From contig JASNYH010000001.1 of assembly GCA_048500255.1 (NCBI GenBank), forward strand, positions 992,001-1,056,000: a stretch of DNA of 64,000 nucleotides, read 5' to 3'. Made by a program: the position numbers and the translations under genes. Each line of letters opens with the position of its first letter. The first letter of the stretch is position 1. Below are positions 15,604-23,677 of the stretch, one piece after another. The notes beneath the pieces were generated by a model that saw only the letters and a program-made list of their open reading frames with translations, ran no database searches and was not told the origin of the DNA. This DNA comes from JAMHWF01 sp048500255. GTDB taxonomy: Bacteria; Pseudomonadota; Gammaproteobacteria; Burkholderiales; Burkholderiaceae_C.

Positions 15604-16926
15604 TCAGGTCAATCGATGCACGAGCCACAAGGCCAGCACGGGGAAGGTGATCAGCAGCGCCAGGCGGATGAAGTCCCAGACGAGGAACGGCACCACGCCC
15701 TTGTACGTCTCGATCATCGGCACGTCGCGCGCCAGGCCGTTCATGATGTAGACGTTCAGCCCCACCGGCGGGAAGATCATGCCGATCTCGCACACCGTGA
15801 GGATCAGGATGCCGAACCACAGCGCCTTGTCGGTGACGTTCAGGCCGAAGAAGTCCATGCCCAGGATCACCGGGAACAGCGTCGGCACGGTCAGCAGGAT
15901 CATGCTCATCTCGTCCATCACGCAGCCCAGCGCGATGTAGAAGACCATGATCAGCGCCATCACGAGCAGCGGCGGGATCTGCATGTGGCCGACGACGTCG
16001 GCCAGCTGCGACGGCAGCTGCGACAGCGCCAGCGAGGCATTGATCATGTCGGCGCCGATGAAGATCAGGAAGATCATGCCGCTGGTCTGCGCCGTCGTGC
16101 GCACGGCGGCGACGAACTTGGCCCAGGTCAGCTCGCGGCGCAGCACCGTGATGACGAACACCATGATGCTGCCGAAGGCGGCGCCCTCGGTGGCGGTGAA
16201 CAGCCCGCCGTAGATGCCGCCGAACACGACCAGGAAGATCGCCAGGATCGGCCACACGCGGCCCGCGGCGTGCAGCAGCTCGCTGCGCGTGGCGGCGCCG
16301 GCCGCCGGCGCGTGGTCGGGGTGGATGCGCACGATGACGGCGATCGCGGCGATGTAGCCGAGCGCCGCCAGCAGCGCCGGGATGTAGGCCGCGAGGAACA
16401 TCTTGGTGATGTTCTGCTCGGTCAGGATGGCGTAGACCATCAGCGTCACCGACGGCGGCAGCAGCACGCCCATCGTGCCGCCGGTGGCCAGCGCCGCCGT
16501 CGCCAGCCGGCCCGAATAGCCGATGCGCCGCATCTGCGGATAGGCGACCTGCGCGATCGTCGCCGTGGTCGCCACCGTCGATCCCGAGATCGAGCCGAAG
16601 GCGGCGCAGGCGAGCACGCCGGCCATCGCCATGCCGCCGCGGAAGCGCCCGAGCACGGCGTTGGCGAAGTCGAACAGCGCCTTCGACAGGCCGCCCTGCA
16701 CGGCGATCGCGCCCATCAGCATGAACAGCGGTATGACCGACAGGTCGTAGACCGAGACGCGGCCGTAGACCGCGCCCTTGAGGTGCGACAGCAGCGGCGA
16801 CCAGCCCGACAGCACGATATAGCCGACCGCGCCGGGCACGAACATGGCGATCGCGATGGGCACGCGCACCGCCATCAGCACCAGCATGCCGACGAACAAC
16901 AGCAGTCCGATCTGGAGCGTGCTCAT
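15604..16926 (-). CDS. dctM: TRAP transporter large permease (DctM family)
   Basis: A 440-aa inner-membrane protein with about 12 hydrophobic segments, the sodium-coupled transport subunit of a TRAP system. Typical segments include GAIAVQGGLSKALFDFANAVLG, AFGSISGSTVATTATIAQVA and GCVMDEMSMILLTVPTLFPV. The length matches the family. Its start codon overlaps the dctQ stop by 4 bp, and dctP follows after 47 bp. Confidence 0.93.
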   Translation of the reverse strand: MSTLQIGLLLFVGMLVLMAVRVPIAIAMFVPGAVGYIVLSGWSPLLSHLKGAVYGRVSVYDLSVIPLFMLMGAIAVQGGLSKALFDFANAVLGRFRGGMAMAGVLACAAFGSISGSTVATTATIAQVAYPQMRRIGYSGRLATAALATGGTMGVLLPPSVTLMVYAILTEQNITKMFLAAYIPALLAALGYIAAIAVIVRIHPDHAPAAGAATRSELLHAAGRVWPILAIFLVVFGGIYGGLFTATEGAAFGSIMVFVITVLRRELTWAKFVAAVRTTAQTSGMIFLIFIGADMINASLALSQLPSQLADVVGHMQIPPLLVMALIMVFYIALGCVMDEMSMILLTVPTLFPVILGMDFFGLNVTDKALWFGILILTVCEIGMIFPPVGLNVYIMNGLARDVPMIETYKGVVPFLVWDFIRLALLITFPVLALWLVHRLT

Positions 16927-17447
16927 CGCGCACCCTCCGCTTGCGGCTCACGCAGCATGCGCACGAACTGCACCGCGCCGATCAGCAGGCACAGCGCCAG
17001 CCCGGGCAGCATCAGCGCGTAGGCGATCCACAACGGCAGGCCCATCAGCATCGAGCGCTCGCCGGCGTCGTGGATGGCGATGCTGCCGGCGGCAACACGC
17101 CAGGTCACCAGCGCCAGCACGACGGTGTAGAGCAGCGTGCCGAAGGCGTCGAGGCGCCGCTGCGTGCGCTCGGTCGCGCCCGTGGTGAAGAAGTCGACGA
17201 TGATGTTGGCGCGCCGGAACTGCGTGTACGGCAGGAACGACGCCACGACGACCGCGCCGCCGAGCTGCACCAGCTCGACGTCGCCCAGGATCGGGTGCGC
17301 GAAGAAGGCGCGGCCGATGACGCTGACCGTCGTCATGCAGGCGATCGCGATGAGTACCAGCGCGCCGATCGCCGCACTGGTGTCGCACAGGCGCTCGAGC
17401 CAGCGCAAGCCGTCCTCGGCGCCGTGGGGCGCCGTTGTCTCGTCCAT
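16923..17447 (-). CDS. dctQ: TRAP transporter small permease (DctQ family)
   Basis: A 174-aa protein with four hydrophobic segments, the small membrane subunit of the TRAP transporter. The ATG at 17445-17447 has a GGAGGAGAC site upstream and gives MDETTAPHGAEDG as N-terminus. It is the first gene of the leftward TRAP operon and is divergent from the second LysR gene, which probably regulates it. Confidence 0.9.
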   Translation of the reverse strand: MDETTAPHGAEDGLRWLERLCDTSAAIGALVLIAIACMTTVSVIGRAFFAHPILGDVELVQLGGAVVVASFLPYTQFRRANIIVDFFTTGATERTQRRLDAFGTLLYTVVLALVTWRVAAGSIAIHDAGERSMLMGLPLWIAYALMLPGLALCLLIGAVQFVRMLREPQAEGAR

Positions 17448-17526
17448 GTTCAGTCTCCTCCCTTGTTGGCCGCGCCCGGAGGGTCGCTGTCGCCGCATTC
17501 TTGACGAGCGACTATTCTAAGTGGCG

Positions 17527-17596
17527 CGCAGTCTAGGGAACGGCGCCCCACCCCGTCGAGATGACGGATCGGAGCCCGCGATAACGCGTTGTTATC
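17527..17596. promoter_or_regulatory. LysR2/TRAP divergent promoter region with T-N11-A palindrome
   Basis: In the 159-bp gap, a perfect inverted repeat GATAAC-GCGTT-GTTATC (17580-17596) contains the LysR T-N11-A core (T17582, A17594) and ends 10 bp before the LysR ATG. AGTCTAGGGAACGGCG at 17529-17544 matches the block upstream of LysR1. Together they indicate that the two LysR paralogues share operator and promoter architecture. The minus strand reading TAGACT may be the -10 of the TRAP operon. Confidence 0.65.
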
Positions 17597-17606
17597 ATGC
17601 CCCGCC

Positions 17607-18518
17607 ATGAAGCTGGCGAGCCTGCGCGCGCTGATCGCCGCCGTCGAAGAGGGCAGCCTGCGCTCGGCGGCGCGGCGCCTCGGCCTGTCGCAGCCGGCGC
17701 TGACGAAAGTGATCCGCGAGATCGAGCGCGAGCTGTCGACGACGCTGCTGCAGCGCTCGACGACGGGCGTCGTCGCCACTGCGCAGGGCATGGTGCTGTA
17801 CGAGCGCGCCGTGGCGGCCGAGCGCGAGCTGGCGCACGCCGTCGAGGAGATCGGCCAGCTCGGCGGGCGCATGACGGGCACGCTCACGATCGGCGCCGTG
17901 CCGCTGGCCGTGATGCTGCTGATCCCCGAGGCGCTGCGCACCTTCGGCGCCGCGTTCCCCGAGATTCAGCTGCGCGTCAGCGAGGAGCTCTACATCGCGC
18001 AGCTGACGCGGCTGCGCAAGGGGGAGGTCGACATCGCGCTCGGGCCGCTGCCCGAGCCGCTGCCCACCGGCGAGTTCGTCGTCGAGCCGCTGATGCCGAT
18101 CGCGATGGTCGTCGTCGTGCGCAAGGGCAACCCGCTGGTGCGGGCGCGCCGCCTGGGCGATCTGGCCGACGCGCCGTGGGTCTACACCGGCGCGACGCCC
18201 GACGCGGGCTACGCGAGGACGCTCTACGAGCACCACGGCCTGAAGCCGCCGCCCGCCGGCGCGCTGGTCAATTCGACGCTCGGCCTGCTGTCGATCGTCG
18301 CCAGCGGCAACTGCGTCGGCCTGATGCCCCACCAGATCGCGATGCACCCCTTCGCGCGGCAGCACCTCGACATCGTGCCCATCGCCGAAGGGCCGCTCGA
18401 GCTGACGCTGGGCGCGCTGGCGCGCAGCGACGCCGCGCTCAAGCCGAGCGTGCGCCACTTCCTCGCCCACCTGCACCGTGCGGCGCACCACCTGAAGGGC
18501 GGCACGTCGCCGGCCTGA
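17607..18518 (+). CDS. LysR-type transcriptional regulator (paralogue 2)
   Basis: A 303-aa LysR protein with an N-terminal winged HTH (GSLRSAARRLGLSQPALTK) and a C-terminal effector-binding domain. It is divergent from the TRAP transporter operon and starts 10 bp after a perfect T-N11-A palindrome, so it probably represses itself and activates dctQMP with an aromatic co-inducer. It is closely similar to the LysR at 10217-11125; the two probably arose by duplication together with their operators. Cross-regulation of both promoters is likely but unproven. Confidence 0.92.
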   Translation: MKLASLRALIAAVEEGSLRSAARRLGLSQPALTKVIREIERELSTTLLQRSTTGVVATAQGMVLYERAVAAERELAHAVEEIGQLGGRMTGTLTIGAVPLAVMLLIPEALRTFGAAFPEIQLRVSEELYIAQLTRLRKGEVDIALGPLPEPLPTGEFVVEPLMPIAMVVVVRKGNPLVRARRLGDLADAPWVYTGATPDAGYARTLYEHHGLKPPPAGALVNSTLGLLSIVASGNCVGLMPHQIAMHPFARQHLDIVPIAEGPLELTLGALARSDAALKPSVRHFLAHLHRAAHHLKGGTSPA

Positions 18519-18636
18519 GCGGCGCGCCGTCACGCGCCGTTCACCCGGCGTTACACAGCGACGCGCGCCGTTCGCTGCCGGTTCGCAATCGCGGCCTAGC
18601 CTGCACGTCATCGCGAGATCGATGAGGAGACGTGCC

Positions 18637-18714
18637 ATGACCTGCCGCACGGGCATCGACGAAGTGCCGCTGAGCGACGACCTGTTGCGCCGCATGCGTG
18701 AATCGGGGCTGTGA
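18637..18714 (+). CDS. Possible 25-aa small protein ahead of the DUF2892 gene
   Basis: ATG at 18637 with GAGGAGA seven bases upstream opens a 25-codon frame (MTCRTGIDEVPLSDDLLRRM and five more residues) ending at TGA 18712-18714, two bases before the ATG of the next gene. The strong ribosome site and tight spacing suggest a translated leader or a small protein coupled to the membrane-protein gene. I recognise no family. It may be a remnant of a longer gene. Confidence 0.4.
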   Translation: MTCRTGIDEVPLSDDLLRRMRESGL

Positions 18715-18716
18715 CG

Positions 18717-19013
18717 ATGGCGACGACCCTGCTCGAGCGCCTCGAGGACGGCTTCGCCGCCGCGCCCAACCTGGGCGTCGCCGAATGCCTGTTGCGCATC
18801 GCCGGCGGCGTCGCGCTCGTCGCGCTGGCCGCCGACGGCACGATCGGCGTCTGGGGCTACCTGTGCGGCGTCGCGCTGATGGTCAGCGGGGCGACCTGGG
18901 TGTGCCCGGTCTACCGCCTGCTGGGCATCGGCGTCGCGCGTCGCCGGGCTCGGCCCGGCATCCCGTTCACCCCGCACGCCCAGGCACCGAACGCGACCCG
19001 GATCACGTCCTGA
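18717..19013 (+). CDS. DUF2892 (YgaP-like membrane domain) protein
   Basis: A 98-aa protein with two hydrophobic segments (about 22-60) and the CPVYRLLGIG ending characteristic of DUF2892 inner-membrane proteins. These often accompany rhodanese and sulfur genes, but no rhodanese is adjacent here. A GTG two codons upstream (18711) is an alternative start. It lies between LysR2 and a convergent IclR gene. Function unknown. Confidence 0.7.
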   Translation: MATTLLERLEDGFAAAPNLGVAECLLRIAGGVALVALAADGTIGVWGYLCGVALMVSGATWVCPVYRLLGIGVARRRARPGIPFTPHAQAPNATRITS

Positions 19014-19110
19014 TCCACCGCGGCAGCGCGTCGCATCGGCGCTGCGGCGCAGGCATGCTGCCGTGGCGACGAGATCGGCGCGGCTGTCGTCGTCGACGAC
19101 ACGGCCCCGC

Positions 19111-19890
19111 TCACCGCCCTGCCAGTGTCTCGCCGAGCCGCCGCGCCTCGCCGCGCAGCAGCGCCGCCACCTCGTCGCGCCGCGCCCCGCCCAGGCGCGG
19201 GCTGACGGCGACGACGCTCAGTGCCGCATAGGGCGTGCCCAGGCGCGTCGGGATCGCGACGCCGACGCCGGTGACGCCCGGGATCAGGTCGCCGTCGTTG
19301 AGCGCATAGCCGAGGTGCCGCGCGCGCCCGATCATGTCGCGCAGCACCTTCTCGGAGAGCTTGCCGTAGCGGCCCAGTCGCGGCCGGTTCTTGGCGATCA
19401 CGTCGTCGGCCTCGTCGTCGGGCAGCGCGGCGAGCAGCGCGACGCCGGCCACCGTGCTGCCCAGCGGGCGGCGCTCGCCGACCATCTGCGTCAGCACCTT
19501 GATCGGGTAGCTGCCCTCCTTGCGTTCGATGACGACGCTGTCGCGGTCGCTGCGCGTGGTCAGGAAGACGGTGTCCTCGGTGGCGCGCGCCAGCCGCACG
19601 AGCACCGGGTGGCACAGCCGCCGCAGGTCGAAGTGCGTGTTGGCGGCCAGGCCCAGCTCGTAGACGAGACGGCCCAGAAAGTACTGCTTCTGCGCGCCGT
19701 GCTGCGCCAGCAACCCGTGCTCGCACAGCGACGAAAGGATGCGGTGCGCCGTCGGCGTCTTCAGGCCGCTCTCGCGCGCCGCCTGCGCCAGCGTGAGGCC
19801 GGCCGAGTTGTGCGCCGCCACGAGCTCGAGCAGCTGCACGGCGCGGTCGATGCTCTGCGTGCCGGGGACGGTGGTCGTTCGTGTTTCCAT
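19111..19890 (-). CDS. IclR family transcriptional regulator
   Basis: A 259-aa regulator. The N-terminal winged HTH (about 12-70; LTLAQAARESGLKTPTAHRILSSL) precedes the IclR effector domain (about 85-250; PLGSTVAGVALLAALPDDEAD and the GVGVAIPT effector loop). It is divergent from the FAD oxidoreductase/Bug/MFS operon with about 130 bp between, so it is the likely local regulator. It may respond to the carboxylate imported or oxidised by that operon. Confidence 0.9.
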   Translation of the reverse strand: METRTTTVPGTQSIDRAVQLLELVAAHNSAGLTLAQAARESGLKTPTAHRILSSLCEHGLLAQHGAQKQYFLGRLVYELGLAANTHFDLRRLCHPVLVRLARATEDTVFLTTRSDRDSVVIERKEGSYPIKVLTQMVGERRPLGSTVAGVALLAALPDDEADDVIAKNRPRLGRYGKLSEKVLRDMIGRARHLGYALNDGDLIPGVTGVGVAIPTRLGTPYAALSVVAVSPRLGGARRDEVAALLRGEARRLGETLAGR

Positions 19891-19976
19891 ATTGTGGAGC
19901 TCGATTGACAGGGTTTTCCTCTGCTCAATACAGTGACTTCACAGCCTGCATCCGCGACGCCAGTCTACATTGTGGA
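19891..19976. promoter_or_regulatory. IclR/FAD-oxidoreductase intergenic region with repeated ATTGTGGA
   Basis: The octamer ATTGTGGA occurs twice in direct orientation, at 19891-19898 and 19969-19976, 78 bp apart. One copy abuts the IclR start codon and the other lies about 50 bp before the FAD oxidoreductase ATG. The spacing (close to seven helical turns) suits two regulator sites that could loop. Binding by IclR is inferred. Confidence 0.45.
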
Positions 19977-20022
19977 AGACGCGTCGCGGCCAGGCGATCA
20001 CCCCGCGAAGGAGATAGTTCAG

Positions 20023-21429
20023 ATGGCACAGAGCCTCAACCATGCGCACTTCGACGTCGTCGTGCTCGGCGGCGGCGCCTCCGGCGTCGCGGCGGCCGCG
20101 GCGGCGGCGAAGAACGGCCGCAAGACGCTGATCGTCGAGTCGGGCACGATGCTCGGCGGCGAGCTGCTCAGCGGCATGTCGCTCGACGGCGTGCTCAACG
20201 CGCGCGGCGAGTACGTCGTCGGCGGCATCTCCGACGAGCTGTTCGCCGAATGCCGCGAGATGGACGGCTTCATCGGCCCGATCCACGACCACCGGCTGAT
20301 CTGCTACGTCTGCGTCGATCCCGAGGTGATGAAGATCGCCGTCATGCGCGTGCTCGAGCGCCACGGCGTCACGCCGTGGCTGCAGACCTTCGCCGAGGAC
20401 GTCGTCGTGCGCGACGGCGTCGTCAGCGGCCTCGTCGTCGTCAACAAGAGCGGGCGCACGCTCGTCAGCGCCGACTGGTTCATCGACTGCTCGGGCGACG
20501 GCGACCTCGCCGTGCGCGCCGGCGCGCCCTACGAGATGAGCGACGCGAGCGGCGACCTGCAGCCGCTGTCGCTGATGTTCCGCATGAGCAACGTCGACTC
20601 GGCGGCGCTGCTGCGCTTCGCGCAGGCCAACGTCGAGTCGCTGGCCGTCGGCGAGAGCGACTACATCCGCGGCACGCTCAGCGACCGCCAACTCGTCGAC
20701 AAGCTCGTCGAGCAGGGCGAGCCGTCGGTGTTCTTCAAGAGCGAGGGCCCGTTCCTCGGCGACGCGATCCGCCGCGGCGATCTCGCGCCCACCGCACTGA
20801 TCATGATCCAGCCGACGTCGAAGGCGCGGCGCGAGGTCTGCGTCAACGCCACGCGCGTCGGCGGCAACATCGACGGCACCGACACGGCGGCCGTCAGCGC
20901 CACCGTCGGCACGCTGATGGAGCAGGTGTGGAAGACGGCCGTGTTCCTGAAGAAGCACCTGCCCGGCTTCGAGCAAGCCGCCTTCGCCGGCCTCGCGCCG
21001 CGCGTCGGCGTGCGCGAGACGCGTCGCGTCATGGGCGACTACCTGCTCACGAAGGACGACGTGGTGAGCGGCCGCAAGTTCCCCGACAGCGCCGTCGCCA
21101 AGGGCGCGCAGCACGTCGACATCCACCAGTCGGGCACGACGCAGATCCGCATCCCGATCGCCAACGGCGGCTCGTACGACATCCCGTTCGGCTGCCTGCT
21201 GCCACTCGGGCTGAAGAACGTGATGGTCGCCGGGCGCTGCCTGTCGGCCACGCGCGAGGGCATGGGCACGGCGCGCACGATGGGCCCGTGCATGGCGATG
21301 GGCGAGGCGACGGGCACGGCCGCGGCGATGTGCGCCGAGCGCGGCCACACCGAGGTGCGCCAGCTCGCCGTGCGGGATCTGCAGCAGCGGCTCGCGGCCA
21401 ACGGCGCCGTGATCGACGGCGTGCACTGA
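20023..21429 (+). CDS. FAD-dependent oxidoreductase (FAD_oxidored type)
   Basis: A 468-aa flavoprotein. The ATG at 20023 has AAGGAGATAG upstream and leads directly into the dinucleotide fold FDVVVLGGGASGVAAAAAAA. Further flavoprotein segments are DWFIDCSGDGDLAVRAGAPY and, near the C-terminus, VMVAGRCLSATREGMGTARTMG. It belongs to the family of soluble FAD dehydrogenases whose substrates are often unknown small acids. First gene of an operon with a Bug receptor and an MFS permease, regulated by the divergent IclR. It may oxidise the imported carboxylate. Confidence 0.85.
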   Translation: MAQSLNHAHFDVVVLGGGASGVAAAAAAAKNGRKTLIVESGTMLGGELLSGMSLDGVLNARGEYVVGGISDELFAECREMDGFIGPIHDHRLICYVCVDPEVMKIAVMRVLERHGVTPWLQTFAEDVVVRDGVVSGLVVVNKSGRTLVSADWFIDCSGDGDLAVRAGAPYEMSDASGDLQPLSLMFRMSNVDSAALLRFAQANVESLAVGESDYIRGTLSDRQLVDKLVEQGEPSVFFKSEGPFLGDAIRRGDLAPTALIMIQPTSKARREVCVNATRVGGNIDGTDTAAVSATVGTLMEQVWKTAVFLKKHLPGFEQAAFAGLAPRVGVRETRRVMGDYLLTKDDVVSGRKFPDSAVAKGAQHVDIHQSGTTQIRIPIANGGSYDIPFGCLLPLGLKNVMVAGRCLSATREGMGTARTMGPCMAMGEATGTAAAMCAERGHTEVRQLAVRDLQQRLAANGAVIDGVH

Positions 21430-21506
21430 GGCCGCGCGGGGCGCAGCCGGGCCGCGCCCCGCCGCATCGTTCGTTCGCATCGGGTTGTTCAGTAGGAGAT
21501 AGAGAC

Positions 21507-22481
21507 ATGCGATTCAAGCTGTTCGGAAGACTGGCGACGGCCGCGCTGGCGGCCGCCGCGATGGTGGCGGCACAGGCTCAGGATTTCCCTGCGCGGCCGA
21601 TGAAGATCGTCGTGCCGTTCGCCCCCGGCGGCTCGACCGACGTGACGGCGCGCATCGTCGCCGAGGGGCTCACGTCGCGGCTGCAGCAGCAGGTCTTGGT
21701 CGAGAACAAGGCCGGCGCGGGCGGCAACGTCGGCGCCGACCTCGTCGCCAAGGCGCCGCCCGACGGCCACACGCTCGTGATGGGCTCGATCGGCACGCAC
21801 GCGACGAACAGCCTCATCTATCCGCAGATGCCGTACGACACGCTCAAGGACTTCGAGCCGGTGACGCAGGTCGCCGCCGTCACGCTCGTGCTCGTCGTGC
21901 ACCCGTCGCTCAAGGTCAACTCCGTTCGCGAGCTGATCGCGATGCTCGAGAAGGAGCCCGGCCGCTACGACTACGCGTCGGGCGGCATCGGCGCGTCGCA
22001 GCACCTGGCCGGCGAGCTGTTCAAGTACATGACGAAGACGCGCATGGCGCACGTGCCGTACAAGGGCAGCGCCGGCGCGCTCAACGACCTGCTCGCCGGG
22101 CGCGTGCCGATCATGTTCGCCGACCTGCCGCTCGTCGTGAGCCACGTGCACAGCGGCAGCCTGAAGGCGCTGGCCGTCGGCGACGCGCGGCGCAGCCCGA
22201 CGCTGCCCGACGTGCCGACCGTCGCCGAGGCCGGCGTGCCGGGCTACACCGCAGCGGCCTGGTACGGCCTGTTCGCGCCGGCGCGCACACCCGCACCCGT
22301 CATCGCCAAGCTGCAGACCGAGGTCGCCGCCATCGTGCAGCAGCCCGACGTGCGCAAGCGCTTCGCCGAACTCGGCGCCGTGGCGGTGGGCAGCAAGCCG
22401 GCCGAGTTCCGCGAGTTCCAGCGTGCCGAGATGACGCGCTGGAAGGACGTGGTGCGCGCCGCGGCGATCCGCATGGAATGA
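21507..22481 (+). CDS. Tripartite tricarboxylate transporter substrate-binding protein (Bug family)
   Basis: A 324-aa periplasmic receptor with a Sec signal peptide (MRFKLFGRLATAALAAAAMV, cleaved near AQAQ) and an AGGAGAT site. The family core FPARPMKIVVPFAPGGSTDV, VENKAGAGGNVGAD and HVPYKGSAGAL is present. Second gene of the FAD oxidoreductase operon; its last codon overlaps the MFS start. No TctAB partner is in the window. Ligand unknown. Confidence 0.92.
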   Translation: MRFKLFGRLATAALAAAAMVAAQAQDFPARPMKIVVPFAPGGSTDVTARIVAEGLTSRLQQQVLVENKAGAGGNVGADLVAKAPPDGHTLVMGSIGTHATNSLIYPQMPYDTLKDFEPVTQVAAVTLVLVVHPSLKVNSVRELIAMLEKEPGRYDYASGGIGASQHLAGELFKYMTKTRMAHVPYKGSAGALNDLLAGRVPIMFADLPLVVSHVHSGSLKALAVGDARRSPTLPDVPTVAEAGVPGYTAAAWYGLFAPARTPAPVIAKLQTEVAAIVQQPDVRKRFAELGAVAVGSKPAEFREFQRAEMTRWKDVVRAAAIRME

Positions 22482-23662
22482 TCGAGCGCCGGCTGGCGCT
22501 GGCCGGCGCCGCGTCGTTCGCGACGATGGCGGCGCTGCGCGTTTGCGACCCGATGCTGCCGCGGCTGGCCGGCGAGTTCGGCGTCGGCAGCGGGCGCGCC
22601 GGGCACACCGTGTCGGCGTTCGCGCTCGCCTACGGCGTCGCGCTGCTCGGCTGGGGGCCGCTGGCCGACCGCATCGGCAAGTTCACCGTCGTCACGGCGA
22701 CGACGCTCGCCTGCGCGGCGGGCGCTCTGCTCTGCGCCGTCGCACCGTCGATCGAGACGCTCGTCGCGGCACGCGCGCTGTCGGGCGCGGCCGCCGCCGG
22801 CGTGACGCCGCTGGCGATGGCCTGGATCGGCGACAGCGTGCCCTACGAGCGCCGCCAGGCCGTGCTCGCACGACTGATCGGCGCGACGACGCTGGGCATG
22901 ATCGCGGCCCAGACGCTGGGCGGCGTGCTCGCCGACACCGTCGGCTGGCGCAGCGCCTTCGTGCTGCTGGCGCTGCTCTTCGCCGTGGTCGGCGTGCGCA
23001 TGTCGATCGAGCTGCGGCGTGGCGGCGATGCGGGCGCCGCGGCCGCGGCGCCGGCGGCGCCGTCGAGCGTCGGCGCGCTGCGCAGCGTGCTCGGCGGCGC
23101 GTGGCCGCGGCGCGTGCTGCTGTATGCCTTCGTCGAGGGCGTGTTCGTGTTCGGCGGGCTCGCCTTCCTGCCGACGCATCTGCACCAGGCCTTCGGCCTG
23201 CCGATGGGCGCGGCCGGCGGCGTGCTCGCGCTCTACGCCGCGGGCGGCCTGCTCTACAGCCGCCACGCGGGCACGCTGCTGCGGCGCGCCGGCGAGGCCG
23301 GCCTCGCACGGCTGGGCGGCACCTTGATGGGCCTGTACTTCGTGCTGCTCGCCGTGCTGCCGGCGTGGCCGTGGGCGCTCGCCGCCTGCCTGGCCGGCGG
23401 GCTGGGCTTCTACATGCTGCACAACACGCTGCAGACGCACGCGACGCAGATGGCGCCGCCGGTGCGCGGCACGGCGGTGACGATGTTCTCGTCGTCGCTG
23501 TTCCTCGGCCACTCGCTGGGCGTGGCTGCCGCCGCCGTCGTCGTCGACCGCCACTCCGCCGTGCCCGTGTTCGCCGTGTCGGCGCTGGCGCTGCCGCTGC
23601 TGGCGTGGCACTTCGCGGCGGCGGTGCGGCGGCGGCCGGCGCAAGCGCCCCGCACGTCGTGA
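22478..23662 (+). CDS. MFS transporter
   Basis: A 394-aa membrane protein with about 12 hydrophobic segments. MFS signature segments include GWGPLADRIGKF between helices 2 and 3 and GDSVPYERRQAVLARLIGAT between helices 4 and 5. ATGA overlap with the Bug gene shows translational coupling. It could export or import the metabolite handled by the operon. It converges with the CoA-ligase gene (15-bp gap). Confidence 0.88.
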   Translation: MIERRLALAGAASFATMAALRVCDPMLPRLAGEFGVGSGRAGHTVSAFALAYGVALLGWGPLADRIGKFTVVTATTLACAAGALLCAVAPSIETLVAARALSGAAAAGVTPLAMAWIGDSVPYERRQAVLARLIGATTLGMIAAQTLGGVLADTVGWRSAFVLLALLFAVVGVRMSIELRRGGDAGAAAAAPAAPSSVGALRSVLGGAWPRRVLLYAFVEGVFVFGGLAFLPTHLHQAFGLPMGAAGGVLALYAAGGLLYSRHAGTLLRRAGEAGLARLGGTLMGLYFVLLAVLPAWPWALAACLAGGLGFYMLHNTLQTHATQMAPPVRGTAVTMFSSSLFLGHSLGVAAAAVVVDRHSAVPVFAVSALALPLLAWHFAAAVRRRPAQAPRTS

Positions 23663-23677
23663 GCCGGCGCCGAGTCG

